A DNA stretch of 64,000 bases from Xiphydria camelus (Eukaryota; Arthropoda; Insecta; Hymenoptera; Xiphydriidae), in NCBI GenBank assembly GCA_963678675.1, contig OY783193.1:16195746-16259745 (forward strand). The letters run 5' to 3'. The translations under genes and the position numbers were made by a program. This document shows positions 45,676 to 57,559 of the stretch, in pieces; the first letter of the stretch is position 1; the number at the start of each line of letters is the position of its first letter. Below the pieces are notes generated by a model. That model was not told where the DNA came from. It saw only the letters and a list, made by a program, of their open reading frames with translations, and did no database searches.

Positions 45676-47541
45676 ATTAAGAACTCGATGATGCTCAAGT
45701 TCTCTAGGTCGCAGCATTTTCGCGTCTGTCGGTGCTCCGAGGAACGGCTATTGTAGCCTTCCTTTCCACGCGTGCGATTGAATCATGATTATAATTTTAT
45801 CTAAGTCAGAGCTTTGGAGAATCAAAATTAATAGATCTCTCTTCTTTTTTTATAAATGAGTCTTTCCTTGCTAGGTAATTTCGCGCGACACATTTTAGAT
45901 TATAGTTCTTTTTTAATAGGAGAATAGAAGCTCATAGAAACGTCGGGAAAATTTTGTTTTCTCTCTTCGCTCTTTTACTCAGAAAATGCAAGTTTAAATT
46001 TAAAATTGACGCACGCGGGTCTCTAATCGCGAGAATCTCAACGGTATCCAATAATATCAACCAAAGAAGTCATCTACCATTGCATTGTCTTCTATAAGTA
46101 ACATTTAAATTTATCTAGGTAGACATTATACCTTTCTTCAATTCGCGTGATTGCAGAGTTTTCAGGAGCAGAAGTGATACATCCGTCGTATCGTACGTAT
46201 GCGTATTATACCAGGTATAAAGCGCAGGCGTTTTACCAGCTCCAAGTTTGCCTGGGATAACTATTCCAGGTATAAGCGTTGGCCATCTAAAATTATTTTT
46301 AGGTTGGTAGTAAGAAGTACGTACTGCGCATGACATTTGGTCGTTTTGACAGCTGTTCCGGCGCGATAAACGAAATTCGGAGTTGTTATTCTCAGTATAA
46401 CCTAACTTTTTGTTTTTGACGTCTTTATTCTTTCATGACATAATCATAACCTGATCGTTGTGGTAAATTGTTATTAATTTTGAAATAGTTGATTGATGTA
46501 CCAGTTTTTTAATCATCATCTGATGATGACATTGACGTATTACCAAGAATCAGAAATCCAAAGAAAATACGTGCCCGGTAAATAAAAGATATCTATAACA
46601 CAATATATTTATATTTTCGTAACAATAACTTTTATTTTCGAGTCGTCGATAAAAGCATCAGGTACAAAACACGTCCAAACATTCGATATCTCACCAACAA
46701 GAATGTGTTCAGTCTCAAAAAACTATAAGGGTCGTCACACAATAATAGTAATTACAACGTAAAATTGCACCATTTGATCCAAATCTCGTATCGGACAAAA
46801 TATATTCTAAAATCTATAAACTTTTAAATCGCTACAACTTAAGATTTATCACGCGGTGACATTACTCTGAGATTACATAGAGCGGTACAATGTTATCGTT
46901 TTTTTAAGTATACGCGACCCTATCTAAAAAGTATACAAAGAGCGTTGTACGACTTGATGTCTAATGCCGAGGTATCTTACAAAAGTGTATCAATGCAAAT
47001 CTAAAATTTTTTCATATTCTACATCGTACGACGGATGTATCACTTCTGCTCCTGAAAACTCTGCAATCACGCGAATTGAAGAAAGGTATAATGTCTACCT
47101 AGATAAATTTAAATGTTACTTATAGAAGACAATGCAATGGTAGATGACTTCTTTGGTTGATATTATTGGATACCGTTGAGATTCTCGCGATTAGAGACCC
47201 GCGTGCGTCAATTTTAAATTTAAACTTGCATTTTCTGAGTAAAAGAGCGAAGAGAGAAAACAAAATTTTCCCGACGTTTCTATGAGCTTCTATTCTCCTA
47301 TTAAAAAAGAACTATAATCTAAAATGTGTCGCGCGAAATTACCTAGCAAGGAAAGACTCATTTATAAAAAAAGAAGAGAGATCTATTAATTTTGATTCTC
47401 CAAAGCTCTGACTTAGATAAAATTATAATCATGATTCAATCGCACGCGTGGAAAGGAAGGCTACAATAGCCGTTCCTCGGAGCACCGACAGACGCGAAAA
47501 TGCTGCGACCTAGAGAACTTGAGCATCATCGAGTTCTTAAT

Positions 47542-47994
47542 CTAGAACGAATTATCGAACGTCAACGTCGCGGTGGAATTTCTACTGTCCGCCGATTGCA
47601 TTGCGATATATCGTTTCCGTAAGATCTCTTGAAGGTCGTTGTAAGAGCTATTTTCTCGTTTGGCTCGCAAAGGTCTCCCACCCGGCGATCTGAAAAACAC
47701 GTTTAAAAGCCCACTGTGAACAAAATCAATCCTTCGCAGCCACGACATTCTGACAATGCGAAACTCCTCTTTGTTCCTGGTGAATTAAAAGTTTACCGGG
47801 ATAAAAGTGTTTAATCGTACCTTGTGACGAGTTTCAATTTGACTTTGTCGATGTTTTTCAGTATGTCACCCATTGATTTTTGGGAGATCAGTGGCGGTTT
47901 ATGCCGATCGACGAACTTGTAGTCCTGTGAACTAGCTCTTCTCGGAATGTTAGGAGTCGTCGGAGGTTGCAGAGGTGGCGGCATATAATAATAA
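47542..47994 (-). pseudogene. Captured fission-regulator-like exons, right arm
   Basis: The exact mirror of 45223-45675: exons 47821-47994 and 47542-47689 on the minus strand with identical translation, splice sites and stop. Two identical, convergently oriented copies mean that read-through transcription would give a hairpin RNA covering these exons. Confidence 0.6.
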
Positions 47995-48032
47995 CTAATT
48001 AAAAGTTTTAACATTATGATAAAAACGATTAC

Positions 48033-48392
48033 CTACAGTAATTAGCATTGATCCCGAAGCAAGAAATCTTAAAGTTGGCAATAATTTCGTTGCTGGCTGA
48101 ATTGCTGCATTTCTTTGCGACCTCGTAGCAATGCGATGTCGTATTTGGCCCAATAATCTCGGACAGGTTTGTTTTTCCAAACGAAATCAAGTGAAGAATT
48201 CTACAACCATTGTATTCTTCGAAATAGTCAACTCTGGAATAGTTTTGTATTAGATATTGGTTATAAATTATAGTAGGTATAGCTATCCTTTATTTACTTA
48301 CCGGGCACGTATTTTCCTAAGATTTCTCATTCTTTGTAAGACGTCAATTTCATCATCAGATGATGATTCGAAAACTGGCACATCATTCAACT
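48033..48392 (-). pseudogene. HARBI1-like transposase 5' exons, right arm
   Basis: Mirror of 44825-45184 with the same peptides (IRHRIATRSQRNAAIQPATK and LRFLASGSMLITVG) and the same donor. It lacks the catalytic half. Confidence 0.75.
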
Positions 48393-48834
48393 CTATTACA
48401 CAACTAATAACAATTATTATGATTCTGTCACGGTTGTGATTCTGTCACGGAATAATAAAGACGCAAACAAAAAGTTAGGTTATCCCGAGGATAGCTAGCT
48501 TATCCAGCGCTGAAACTGCCGGATAAGCTATCCCTGCATTTATTCCAAAGTTTATCCTATTCCAGACTTATACCATCGTGGTAAAACGCTTGCGTACAGG
48601 TTATTCTCAGTATAGCGCTATACGGCGTTTATACCGTCTTGGTAAAACCGGCCCTAAGTATACTCTTCCAATAACCGTGACGAATTGTTTCATCACATGT
48701 AAAGATACTACTTATGACAGTATATATGTTGTTACATATTAACTCGAGACGTTGGAATAGTTTTAAGAAATCCTTTTGCATGCACCGCTGAAATTTTGCC
48801 CCCTTACTCGTAAATAAATTTCTCAAGTCACTCG

Positions 48835-49165
48835 CAAAGTTACGTATACGCATCTAAGCGAATAGACCAATCAGGATCAAGTATTCCGTTGTGGTGGGGG
48901 TCCTGATTGATCTACTCGCTAAGATGCGTATTCGTTCCCTGATACGGAATACTTGATCCTGATTGGTCTATTCGCTAAGATGCGTACACGCAAAGATACG
49001 AGCGAGTTCGAGAAAGGGGCCTCTGATCTGCCGGTAGCTGTTGATCTGCCGGTAACCGAAAGATCGAAGTCTCTAACCTCGAAATTGTTAATTTGTAAAT
49101 AATACTGAATAATGTGTAGAAGTGATAAATAATTATTCGGGTTTCTTCGATGAGTTTCCCCAAGT
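48835..49165. repeat. Foldback family C, third copy
   Basis: Contains the inverted pair around GACCAATCAGGATCAAGTAT and GGTCCTGATTGATCTACTCG, and the outer module TTTCTTCGATGAGTTTCCCC. It is preceded by the AAATCCTTTTGCATGCACCG repeat, also found at 5.7, 34.8 and 51.6 kb. Confidence 0.6.
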
Positions 49166-49214
49166 GTTTAAAAATCGGTGTCCATAACTGTGGCTTCAAC
49201 TTCGAGCGATTAAG

Positions 49215-50040
49215 TAAGTAATTACTACAGAACGAGTAGGTTGCAAGATTTTCATGAAGTTTTTGACGGTTTTCTTGCATGTCCCCTTTCATAAGGTGCA
49301 AACAAAGAGGATGTAACTTCTGTCCTATCCTGAAGAAAATGAGTCGATCGACATCAGACATTGTCGAACTTATCACCGAGCGCCTTTCACCCACGGTATT
49401 TTCATTGCAATATGCGCTTTTCATTTCAACTATTCCTGCTTTAAATAACTTTCACTTCTTTCAAAGTATTTACCTCTTGTACGAATTGTTGATCGTAGGG
49501 GGCAGCAATCAATGATTGTGACTAATCGTAGACAAATTATTCCTGCGATGATGTTCCAGTTGCGAAGCATACACTAGCAAGTCAGCTTACAGCGTCCGAT
49601 CTTTAGTATCAACTTTACCTCTTTTGGAATACCCATCACCTGAGCATAATCACGATTATGTTAACGCTAATCGCAGAATAGACCGTGAGCTTGGGCACAT
49701 TATCGCAGTAGTAGTTCGGCACACTTGTCTACAACGAGTCGCTATTATTGATCGCTGCCTCCTACCACGAACAGTTCATAAAAGGTTATTAGCTTGAAAG
49801 AAGTAAAAGTTATTTAACACTGGAATAGTTGAAACGAGAAGCGCGTATTGCAATTAATGTACCGTGGGTAATAGGCGCTCGGTGACAAGTCTGACATTCT
49901 CCAATGTCCATCGAGTCATCTTTTTACGGACAGGACACGAGCTAGATCCGCTTCAGTTGCACCTGTACGAGATGACATATCAGAAAATCATGAGTCTTCA
50001 TGAAAATCTTCTAACCTACTCGTTCTGCAGTAATACTTAA
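49215..50040. repeat. Foldback family B, second copy
   Basis: Long imperfect arms through GTCATCTCGTACAGG/ACCTGTACGAGATGAC-like words, GAAAGAAGTAAAAGTTATTT and GGGTAATAGGCGCTCGGTGA. Homologous to 4193-4993. The unpaired centre holds TGAGCATAATCACGATTA, also in the first copy. Confidence 0.6.
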
Positions 50041-50389
50041 TAATATCACTGTAAGTTGAAGCAACAGTTATTGGCAAAAATCGGACACCGGTTTTTAAAC
50101 ACTTGAGGAATATCATCAAAGAAACCCGAATGATTATTTCTTACCACTTCTACATATTAGTAATCATTATTTATAAATTAACGATTTCGATCTCCCGAAT
50201 TGACAGGTACCGGGATCAGACTTTTGACACTTTTCGCTCAGCTCGTAAGACCGCAGCGCACTCTCCCGAAGCCAACTCTTAAAGCACCGAGCCAACCACT
50301 TCCAGCCAAATGTCAGGGAAATCCAAAATCAGGAGTTTTTGCCAGAGGACATTCGGTATATGTTGTTACATACAGAAAAGTTATGATAT

Positions 50390-50880
50390 TTTGTAATTTC
50401 CATCGTTACACTAGAGGCGAAGAAGAGATGAAATAGAAGTGAGGTACACGTACACTTCACGTTTGATAGGTCGGTATATAAATTGGAACTTGTGATAGTA
50501 TAATACAAAAGAGGAAATGTATCGATAAAGAAAAAATAATAATAAAGTAGTTACTCCATTATTGTAATCCAATAACATTGTATTACTTATTTTTCTGCCA
50601 CGACTTTAATTGCTGATAGTGAAGAAAAATCAAATTTATTAGTTGATCCATCCACTATCAACAATCAAAGTTGTGGCAGAAAAATAATGAATACGATGGA
50701 ATTGGATTACAATAATGGAGTAACTACTTTATTATTATTTTTTCTTTGTCGATATATTTCCTTTTTCGTATTATACTATCACAAGTTCCAATTTATATAC
50801 CGACCTGTCAGACGTGAAGTGTACATGTACCTCACTTCTATTTCATCTCTTCTTCGCCTCTGGTGTAACGACGGTCAATG
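50390..50880. repeat. Family A foldback, complete
   Basis: The arms pair from about 50395-50615 with 50655-50875 through GAGATGAAATAGAAGTGAGG, TATAAATTGGAACTTGTGAT and TCGATAAAGAAAAAATAATA. It has no coding content. Confidence 0.7.
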
Positions 50881-51009
50881 TGGAACCGAATGTACTACTG
50901 GTTCTTCGAATAACAAGTGAATGATCCCTCGTTCGAAAGAAACCCCCTCGGGTTCGCATTCGATTTGCAGTCCTTCTGGATAGAATTGGATACCAGCACG
51001 TTTATTTCT

Positions 51010-51940
51010 GTAACAAATTATAAATAACACAATTATATTCAGTATTTCACTATTTAAAATATACCCAACTTACTCTACGTAGAAATTAAGAAACTATATT
51101 AATCTGAGTTAACTAATTCTATAGATTCACATATTTGGCAATGTAAATTAAATACAGTCGGTGCTAGCAGATTAAACAATCTGTTAAATAAACAACAACT
51201 ATTAAACAATAATATAAACTTTATTTTTTTTCTTAATCTATTTTCGGAAAACTCTGTAGCATGAACATATATTTCATCATATAACTAATATATTTACAAT
51301 AAAACCTCACTTAGATTCATATATTTAGCAATGTACACTTCATTTCAAAAATTAACAATATATATTTTCTTATAATGGTACTTATTTACTATAGTGTACA
51401 AATTTTCACGTCACACTGTTTTGAAAATAAATGATGCAACTTGTTTTTCCAATACAGGTTATATTTGGAGTTTTACGCTATAGTTACATAGTTTACGCTA
51501 TAGTTACATAGTATACATTTTCAAAAGTCAAAAAGAAGGTATGAAAAGAAATAGTCAAATATTAATCATATGTTGTTACATCTATGTATTAACGCAAGCC
51601 GTTGGTATAGTTTTAAGAAATCCTTTTGCATGTACCGCTGAAATTTCGCCCTTACTCGTAAATAAATTTCCAGCACAGCATCGATATTTTGCTGCACCTA
51701 TATTCTTCTGGGGTATAAAAACCCTATATAATTCAGCCCTAACAAGTACAATCTTATCGAGCTGTACCTTATCGATGAGATCTTTCAACGTAATGATTCG
51801 CGCGAATTTATCGAGAAATATATATTATGAGTAAAGGAATGTTTCTAACATACGGTAATGTTCACGAATATTGTAAAATATCGCAGGAATGTTACAGAAA
51901 AGTTGCTTGCAAAAACGTGCTTGTCGGGGTGTAAATGATG
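51010..51940. other. AT-rich non-coding with repeat scraps
   Basis: 51010-51125 is the reverse complement of about 3080-3200. 51600-51670 holds the AAATCCTTTTGCATGTACCG repeat. The rest (51130-51540) is AT-rich without a gene. Confidence 0.5.
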
Positions 51941-52450
51941 ATATTTTGTCATTTCCATCGTTACACCAAAGGTAAAGAAGAGATGAAATAGAAGTGAGGT
52001 ACATACATGTACACTTCACGTTTGACAGGTCGGTATATGTATAAATTGAAACTTGTGATAGTATAATATGAAAGAGGAAAAACTTATATCGATAAAGAGA
52101 AAATAATAATAAAGTAGTTACTCCATTATTGTAATCCAATAACATTGTATCACTTATTTTTCTGCCACGACTTTAATTGCTGATAGCGAAGAAAAATCAA
52201 ATTTATTGGTTGATACATCCACTATCAACAATCAAAGTCGTGGCAGAAAAATAAGGGATATAATGGAATTGGATTAAAATAATAGAGTAACTACTTTATT
52301 ATTTTTTTTTCTTTATCGATATAAGTTTTTCCTCTTTCGTATTATAAAATCACAAGTTTAAATTTATATACCGACCTGTCAAACGTGAAGTGTACATGTA
52401 CCTCACTTCTCTTTCATCTCTTCTTCGCCTCTGGTGTAACGATGGATTAC
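51940..52450. repeat. Family A foldback, complete
   Basis: The arms 51945-52180 and 52215-52445 pair through GAAGAGATGAAATAGAAGTG and TATCGATAAAGAGAAAATAA. The loop carries the stock sequence AAATTTATTGGTTGATACAT. Confidence 0.7.
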
Positions 52451-52699
52451 AAATATCACCATTTGCACCCCACAAAGCACGTTCTTGCAAGTAACTTTTC
52501 TGTAACATTCCTGCGATATTTTACAATATTCGTGAACACTAACGTATGTTAGAAATATATACTTCTCAATAAAAACGTTTCGGAATCATTATGTCGAAAA
52601 ATCTCCCCGATAAGGTATAGTCCGATAAGATTGTACTTGTTCGGGCTGAATTATATAGGGTTTTTATAATTATTTTAGGAAGTTCCAGAAGAATATAGA

Positions 52700-52971
52700 T
52701 GCAGCAAAATATCGATGCTCTGCTAGAAAGAGTAAGGAATAACCCTCGAAAGAATATTCAGGCTATGGCAAGAAAGGTTAGAATCAGAGGTTAGCAAGTC
52801 TACGGTTCGGATGATATTAAAGAATATTCATCCATTTAAAGTGACGTACGTCCATGTACTCGAGACAGCAGATCCAGGTCGCCGAATGAACCAAAGCAGC
52901 AGGTTCTTGGAACAACAAGACGATGATCCCTCGTTCGAAAGAAACCCCCTCGAGTTCGCATACGATCTGTA
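52700..52971 (+). pseudogene. Tc1/mariner transposase fragment of family A
   Basis: Reads RNNPRKNIQAMARKVRI, then in a shifted frame MILKNIHPFKVTYVHVLETA, DPGRRMNQSSRFLEQQDDDPSFERNPLEFAYDL and a stop. RNP.KNIQ..ARK..IS.STVR.ILK is the helix-turn-helix of IS630/mariner-type transposases. The same DDPSFERNPLGFAYDL tail appears at 3.3 (minus), 35.7, 50.9, 53.2 and 53.4 kb, so it marks the decayed coding part of family A. The catalytic domain is absent in all. Confidence 0.6.
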
Positions 52972-53059
52972 ACAGATTGTAAATAACACAAACAATTTAA
53001 AATATACTGAACTAACTAAACGTAGAAACTAAAATTATATTAATCTAAGTTAACCAATT

Positions 53060-53610
53060 CTAATAATGACAGAATTAAGAAAAATGATATATTTCCTCTT
53101 TCGTATTATACTACCAATTTATATACCCACCTGTCAAATGCAATGAATGCAACTGGTTCTTGTTGAAACAACAAGTGGATGATCCCTCGTTGGAAAGAAA
53201 CCTCCTCGGGTTCGCAAACGATCTGTAACAAATTGTAAATTACACAATTATATGCAGCATTTCACTTTTAAAATATACCGAACTTACTCAGCGTAAAAAT
53301 TAAGAACCAATTTATATACCGACCTGTCAAATGCAATGAATGCAACTAAGCAACTGGTTCTTGTTGGAACAACAAGTAGATGATCCCTCGTTCGAAAGGA
53401 ACCTCCTCGGGTTTGCATACGATCTGTAACAAATTGTAAATTACATAATCATATGCAGCATTTCACTATTTAAAATATACCGAACTTACTCGAGCGTAGA
53501 AATTAAAAAACTATATCTGAGTTAATCAATTCTATTCTAATAATGACAGAATTATTAAAAATGATATATTTCCTCTCTCGTATTATACTACGTTATTCAG
53601 CACTTATCTG
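53060..53610. repeat. Partial tandem copies of family A interior
   Basis: A unit of about 190 bp (TTTATATACCGACCTGTCAA, TGCAACTGGTTCTTGTTG, CAAATTGTAAATTACA) occurs at about 53112 and 53310, followed by a third partial. They are direct repeats, unlike the usual inverted arrangement. Confidence 0.6.
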
Positions 53611-53942
53611 CCTAGGGCCGGTTTTTCAATGCGCAGTTAAGGATAGATAACTGTCAGTTTAGATAAAGCCGATAGTTAAAGCGTTTTTCAAACTGCTGTT
53701 TAAGCTTCACTGTCGGTTAAAGTGCCAGTAAATGTAACAGACACTTCGGAGTGTCTGTTTAGAACTTTAGCTGCCAGTTAAGCTAAATGTTAGCTGTTAC
53801 CGTAGAGTATAATGTGATTCATAACGTAAAATTATTCTGAGTGAACAAAAGACGTCAGGAGACATCTGAGAAGAACAGAAGACAGTGGGAACAGAAGACA
53901 TTATATTCACTTTTTCATGTTTTTTAACTTAATTCTTTGGTA

Positions 53943-55359
53943 ATGGAAGCCTTTGATTTATTAAGTGACGACGACGAAGAATTAATTGATTTTGTAGAAC
54001 ATGAAAGAAGGCCCTATACTGTTAGGGAAAGAAGAAATCCGTTTGACGATTATGATGACGTCGATTTTTTTGCGAGATTTCGTCTGAAAAAAGAAACCGT
54101 TCTCCTAATATTAGAACAAATAGAAGCCCGAATTGAAACCATAACAGACAGGTAAGTTGTATGTTTTTATTGATAGGTGTGTATTCATAAAAAGTGGCTT
54201 AAATTAACATAAAATAGCAAACTGTATTCGGTGTTATTAAAAATGACTGTTTGCAGGAATCGTTCTGTGAGCCCGATAAACCAGCTTCTGTTGACACTGA
54301 GGTTTTACGCAAGTGGCAGCTTTTATGTGGTTGTAGGAGACCTAATCAATATTAGTAAATCTACATGTTGTAGAATTATTAATAAAGTAACAAGAGCAAT
54401 TGCATCACTAACACAAGATTATATTAGAATGCCTTCAGGAGAAGAGGAAATAAGGGAAATGAAGCAGAAATTCTTTAGCAAAGCACGGGTACCAAGAGTA
54501 ATAGGTTCTTTAGACTGTACACATATTAGACTTACAGGACCAGGTATGCACTGCCAGTACCTACAATTATTATGGGATAAAATGATAATAAACAAAATTT
54601 TAGGTGGACAACAGCAAGAAGTATTTAGAAATCGCAAAGGCTATTTCTCAGTTAACGTCCAAACAGTTTGCTCATCCGATCTAAAGATAATGGATATTGT
54701 AGCTCGTTGGCCAGGCTCCACACACGATCAAATAATTTTTGACAATTCTTCCATCAGAACTCGCTTTTTGAATAATGAATTTGGTAATAGCCTTTTAGTA
54801 GCCGATAGTGGCTACGCAAATAGTATGCACATTATAACACCTTTCATAGCACCCGAAAATGATTTACAACAACTGTATAATGAAGCAGGTTTGTATGATG
54901 CATTTTTTAGCTTTAATGATTTGATAAATCTGTCAAAGATCTCTAGTTAGAGAAATTAGTGTTTAGTCTCCATGTCTCTGCCATTCTTACATTTGACTAC
55001 ATATTACATAGCTTTGATATTTATCAGTTAAAGTGTAATGCATGTACATTTATGCACTTTTAGTGACACGTACACGAAACCCTGTAGAGCGGCAGTATGG
55101 AATATGGAAAAGAAGATTTCCAGTTTTGGCAACAGGACTGCGCTTAAAATTACAGAACGCATTGGCAGTGATTGTGGCTTGTGCGGTGTTGCACAATATT
55201 GCTGTTAATCAGGACGAAGAATTACCACCTGATGATCTAGAAGTTATTATTGAAAATGCAAATTTTGAAGAATTCGATGCAGAACCTGCTGTGCAAGGAA
55301 ATTTTGCAAATGCCAGGGAACTGTTACTGTACGATTATTTTCCGCAGTTAGTACATTAA
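53943..55359 (+). CDS. PIF/Harbinger transposase, complete (358 aa)
   Basis: A DDE endonuclease for transposition of the enclosing element. Four exons (53943-54151, 54257-54543, 54604-54888, 55064-55359) with GT-AG introns sum to 1,077 nt, 358 codons plus stop, in frame throughout. The 60-bp second intron has no stop and can be misread as coding; removing it gives the conserved LTGPGGQQQEVFRNRKGYF. The acidic N-terminus (LLSDDDEELIDF) leads to helix-turn-helix-type LKKETVLLILEQI and SPINQLLLTLRFYASG. The catalytic triad is D156 (GSLDCTH), D233 (VADSGYA) and E269 (NPVERQYGIWKRRFP). Length matches HARBI1-like proteins of about 350 aa. I chose the second ATG as it fits the conserved acidic start; the first adds two residues. 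Confidence 0.92.
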
Positions 55360-55645
55360 TAAAAACCTGAATATTTATATTTCCCAATTTTCCCTTTGTA
55401 TTTGTAAAATTCAAACTTTTATTTTGCTTCGTATATTTGTTATTACATTTATTAAATGCATACTTTACTTGTAAGAAACTATTATTTGGCTGATTGTACT
55501 CTACGGTGAACGTACCACTCACATATTAATAAGAGAAACTTATATTGCACTACAAAATAAACTTATATTGTAAGAAACTTATATTGCACTACAAAATGAA
55601 CTTATATTGTAAGAAACTTATATTGCACTACAGAATGTACTTATA

Positions 55646-55853
55646 CCGTATGTCTGCGGATAAGCCCCCCTTTTTGAATTTCCGTGACATCTGACTTCGG
55701 TAGTGGTTGGGTCGGTGCTCTAGTCATTTATAGTTAAGTTGGCTTCGGGAGAATGCCAACTCTAACTATAAATGACTAGAGCACCGACCCAACCACTACC
55801 AAAGTCAGATGTCACGGAAATTCAAAAAGGGGAGCTTATCCGCAGACATACGG
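55646..55853. mobile_element. CCGTATGTC palindrome (208 bp) inside the Harbinger
   Basis: CCGTATGTCTGCGGATAAGC and its complement at the right end, TA on both sides. It carries the modules TGACTTCGGTAGTGG, GAGCACCGACC and CTATAAATGACT. It is inserted between the convergent genes, harming neither. It sits in a tandem array of short AAACTTATATTG repeats. Confidence 0.8.
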
Positions 55854-55953
55854 TATTGTAAGGAACTTATATTGTACTACAGAATTTAACAAAAATAAAA
55901 TGTCTTGCTTTGAAGATTTCACTAATAAATCTTAACGATCTATACATTAGAAG

Positions 55954-57273
55954 TTATTGATCTGCTTTCTTTAATAATTCAATCTTTAGTTGTTCTTTCT
56001 CAATTTGGAGATCAAGTATTTTTTGGTGTTTCTTAAATTCTTCTCTTTGTTGCTGTAGTTTCTCCTCGGCGATTATTTTTTCTATTTCTACCAGTTCCAA
56101 TTTTTTGGCTGCCAGGATCTCAAATTGTGCACTTGCAGACGATTTGCTTTTTTTCTTCAGTAAAACGGGTCGCCTCCTCGCTGTCCATGAAACTAAAACA
56201 ACATACGAGTATTACACACTGCAAATGCACTTCCTATAATGATGATTAGGTATGTCATGGTTTTGGTTAGCTACCTTTTTTATCCTGGTTTGTATTTTCT
56301 TTGTTTTCATCCACTGCTTCAACTACAGATTCCTCTGCAATTACTGGATCTTCTACATGGTGGTAATTTTCGACAGACCGTAAAGCAGGACACTTCGGAG
56401 TCTGTAGGAGCTTTGTATTTCCGGTACTCCAGTCAACGTCTACATAGTCTATGACTACATCATTGTTTCCTTCAGGACACACTACTGTACCTGGATCTAT
56501 ACCTCCTATACCTACAAGAAGTTTCCTATCAGATAAAAATCTTATCTTTTAACCTTCCTGAGCTAACGTTCGGTCTCTCAGCCGGACCGCTAATTCCCAA
56601 AAATTCCCTAGTTCCCTGGTACCGTAAAAAGTCTTTTTCTAAACACCTTCAATCAATCGCAAAATTATTTAAAGTTCTGTATTTTTACAATGGCTACTTT
56701 TTTTGGGGGGGTCGGTCTGTCAGACCGACGTTAGCTTTTTTGTCTTGACGCGGCACGTTATCTCGGAAAGATTAAGTACGCAATTACCTCCTACAGCATC
56801 TGAGTCAAATTCACTTTGAATTCCTTCAATTCTCAGAGCAATTGTTTCTGCCAAGATCTTTTCTTCTTCTGTAGTACAAGTTGGAGGGGGCATGTAAGGA
56901 CCACCCCCTGTTCCTCCTGAATAGGTTTTATGAAAACTAAATCTTTTCTTCAGTTCTTTCTTGATAAGTTCGTATTTATTTTTCAGCTGTTTTGCTGAGC
57001 GCGGCTACAACAAAGAGAACTAGGTAATAAGCTGTATCCGTTACTACTTCGTAGCTCATAAAAACATACCGGACCACTTGTTGAAGCAAGAAACTGTTCC
57101 TCTATTTTTTTCCATGCCTTCTCCTTCTCTTTCCACGTACACGCATCCGTCTTTTTACATTCAATAACTGTTTTCGCATTATTTGCCAGGCTTACTAGCA
57201 ATTTTTTTTCACTTTCTGTGAAGTTTGATACCCGCTTCTTTTTTTGCTGTGCATTTTCTACGATTTCCTCCAT
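55954..57273 (-). CDS. Harbinger Myb/SANT-like accessory protein, complete (298 aa)
   Basis: The DNA-binding partner that PIF/Harbinger transposases need for nuclear import and terminus recognition. Four exons on the minus strand (57070-57273, 56788-57004, 56275-56511, 55954-56192) total 897 nt, 298 codons plus stop, with compatible phases and GT-AG borders. The N-terminal domain reads RVSNFTESEKKLLVSLANNA, DACTWKEKEKAWKKIEEQF and KQLKNKYELIKKELKKRF, a Myb/SANT-like trihelix, then TGGGPYMPPP and FDSDAVGG, conserved in this family. The C-terminus is a long coiled coil (EILAAKKLELVEIEKIIAEE onward). Intron 2 hosts a MITE. No disabling change is seen. Confidence 0.88.
56553..56771. mobile_element. 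TTAA-flanked MITE in an intron
   Basis: TTAA on both sides (56549-56552 and 56772-56775). The inverted ends are imperfect (CCTTCCTGAGCTAACGTTC and the complement of TCTTTCCGAGATAACGTGC), with the inner palindrome GGTCGGTCTGTCAGACCGAC. It lies within intron 2 of the accessory gene. Confidence 0.65.
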
Positions 57274-57559
57274 TTTACACACACGCACGACGTTTAATTT
57301 GTAGGTTAGGATAGAACCATAGCAGCCAGAAAGCCAAATGCAGCCATAATACCAGAAAGTCAGCCAATCACAGCCAAGATTCTTAGTGGTCACACTTGCC
57401 AACCCACTATTGAATTAATCTGACTGTCAGCTAACTAACTAAAAGTTACAGTTGACTACAAAAAACACTTCTGCAAATAGCAGGCACTTTGACTGTCGGC
57501 TAGCCGTAACTGCTGGTTGCCTAACTGACACTTTTAACTGTCTATTGAAAAACCGGCCC

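Larger units (their letters stand above)
44563..48654. mobile_element. 4.1-kb PIF/Harbinger foldback carrying a host-like gene piece
   Basis: The arms 44563-46190 and 47027-48654 are reverse complements over 1,628 bp with no net indel (paired positions always sum to 93,217) and only scattered substitutions. The termini GGGCCGGTTTTACCAA.ACGG lie inside a TAA duplication (44560-44562 and 48655-48657), the Harbinger signature, so the whole foldback moved as one unit. Each arm carries a decayed HARBI1-like 5' region followed by two spliced exons of a host-like gene. The 836-bp spacer contains a diverged third copy of the 5' region (about 46370-46600). Confidence 0.85.
53615..57559. mobile_element. 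Apparently intact PIF/Harbinger transposon
   Basis: Inverted termini GGGCCGGTTTTTCAAT followed by CAGTTAA at both ends. Inside are two convergent spliced genes, a DDE transposase (plus) and a Myb/SANT-like protein (minus), the standard two-gene design. Both have complete frames. Two MITEs sit in non-coding parts (55646-55853 between the genes, 56553-56771 in an intron). The target duplication is imperfect: CTA on the left, TAA on the right. Confidence 0.88.

Noticed and set aside
54544..54603. Continuous 239-codon frame across 54231-54950 as one exon
   Set aside because: It includes a 60-bp intron and an upstream non-coding start. Removing the intron restores the conserved LTGPGGQQQEVF block, and the last about 20 codons run into another intron.
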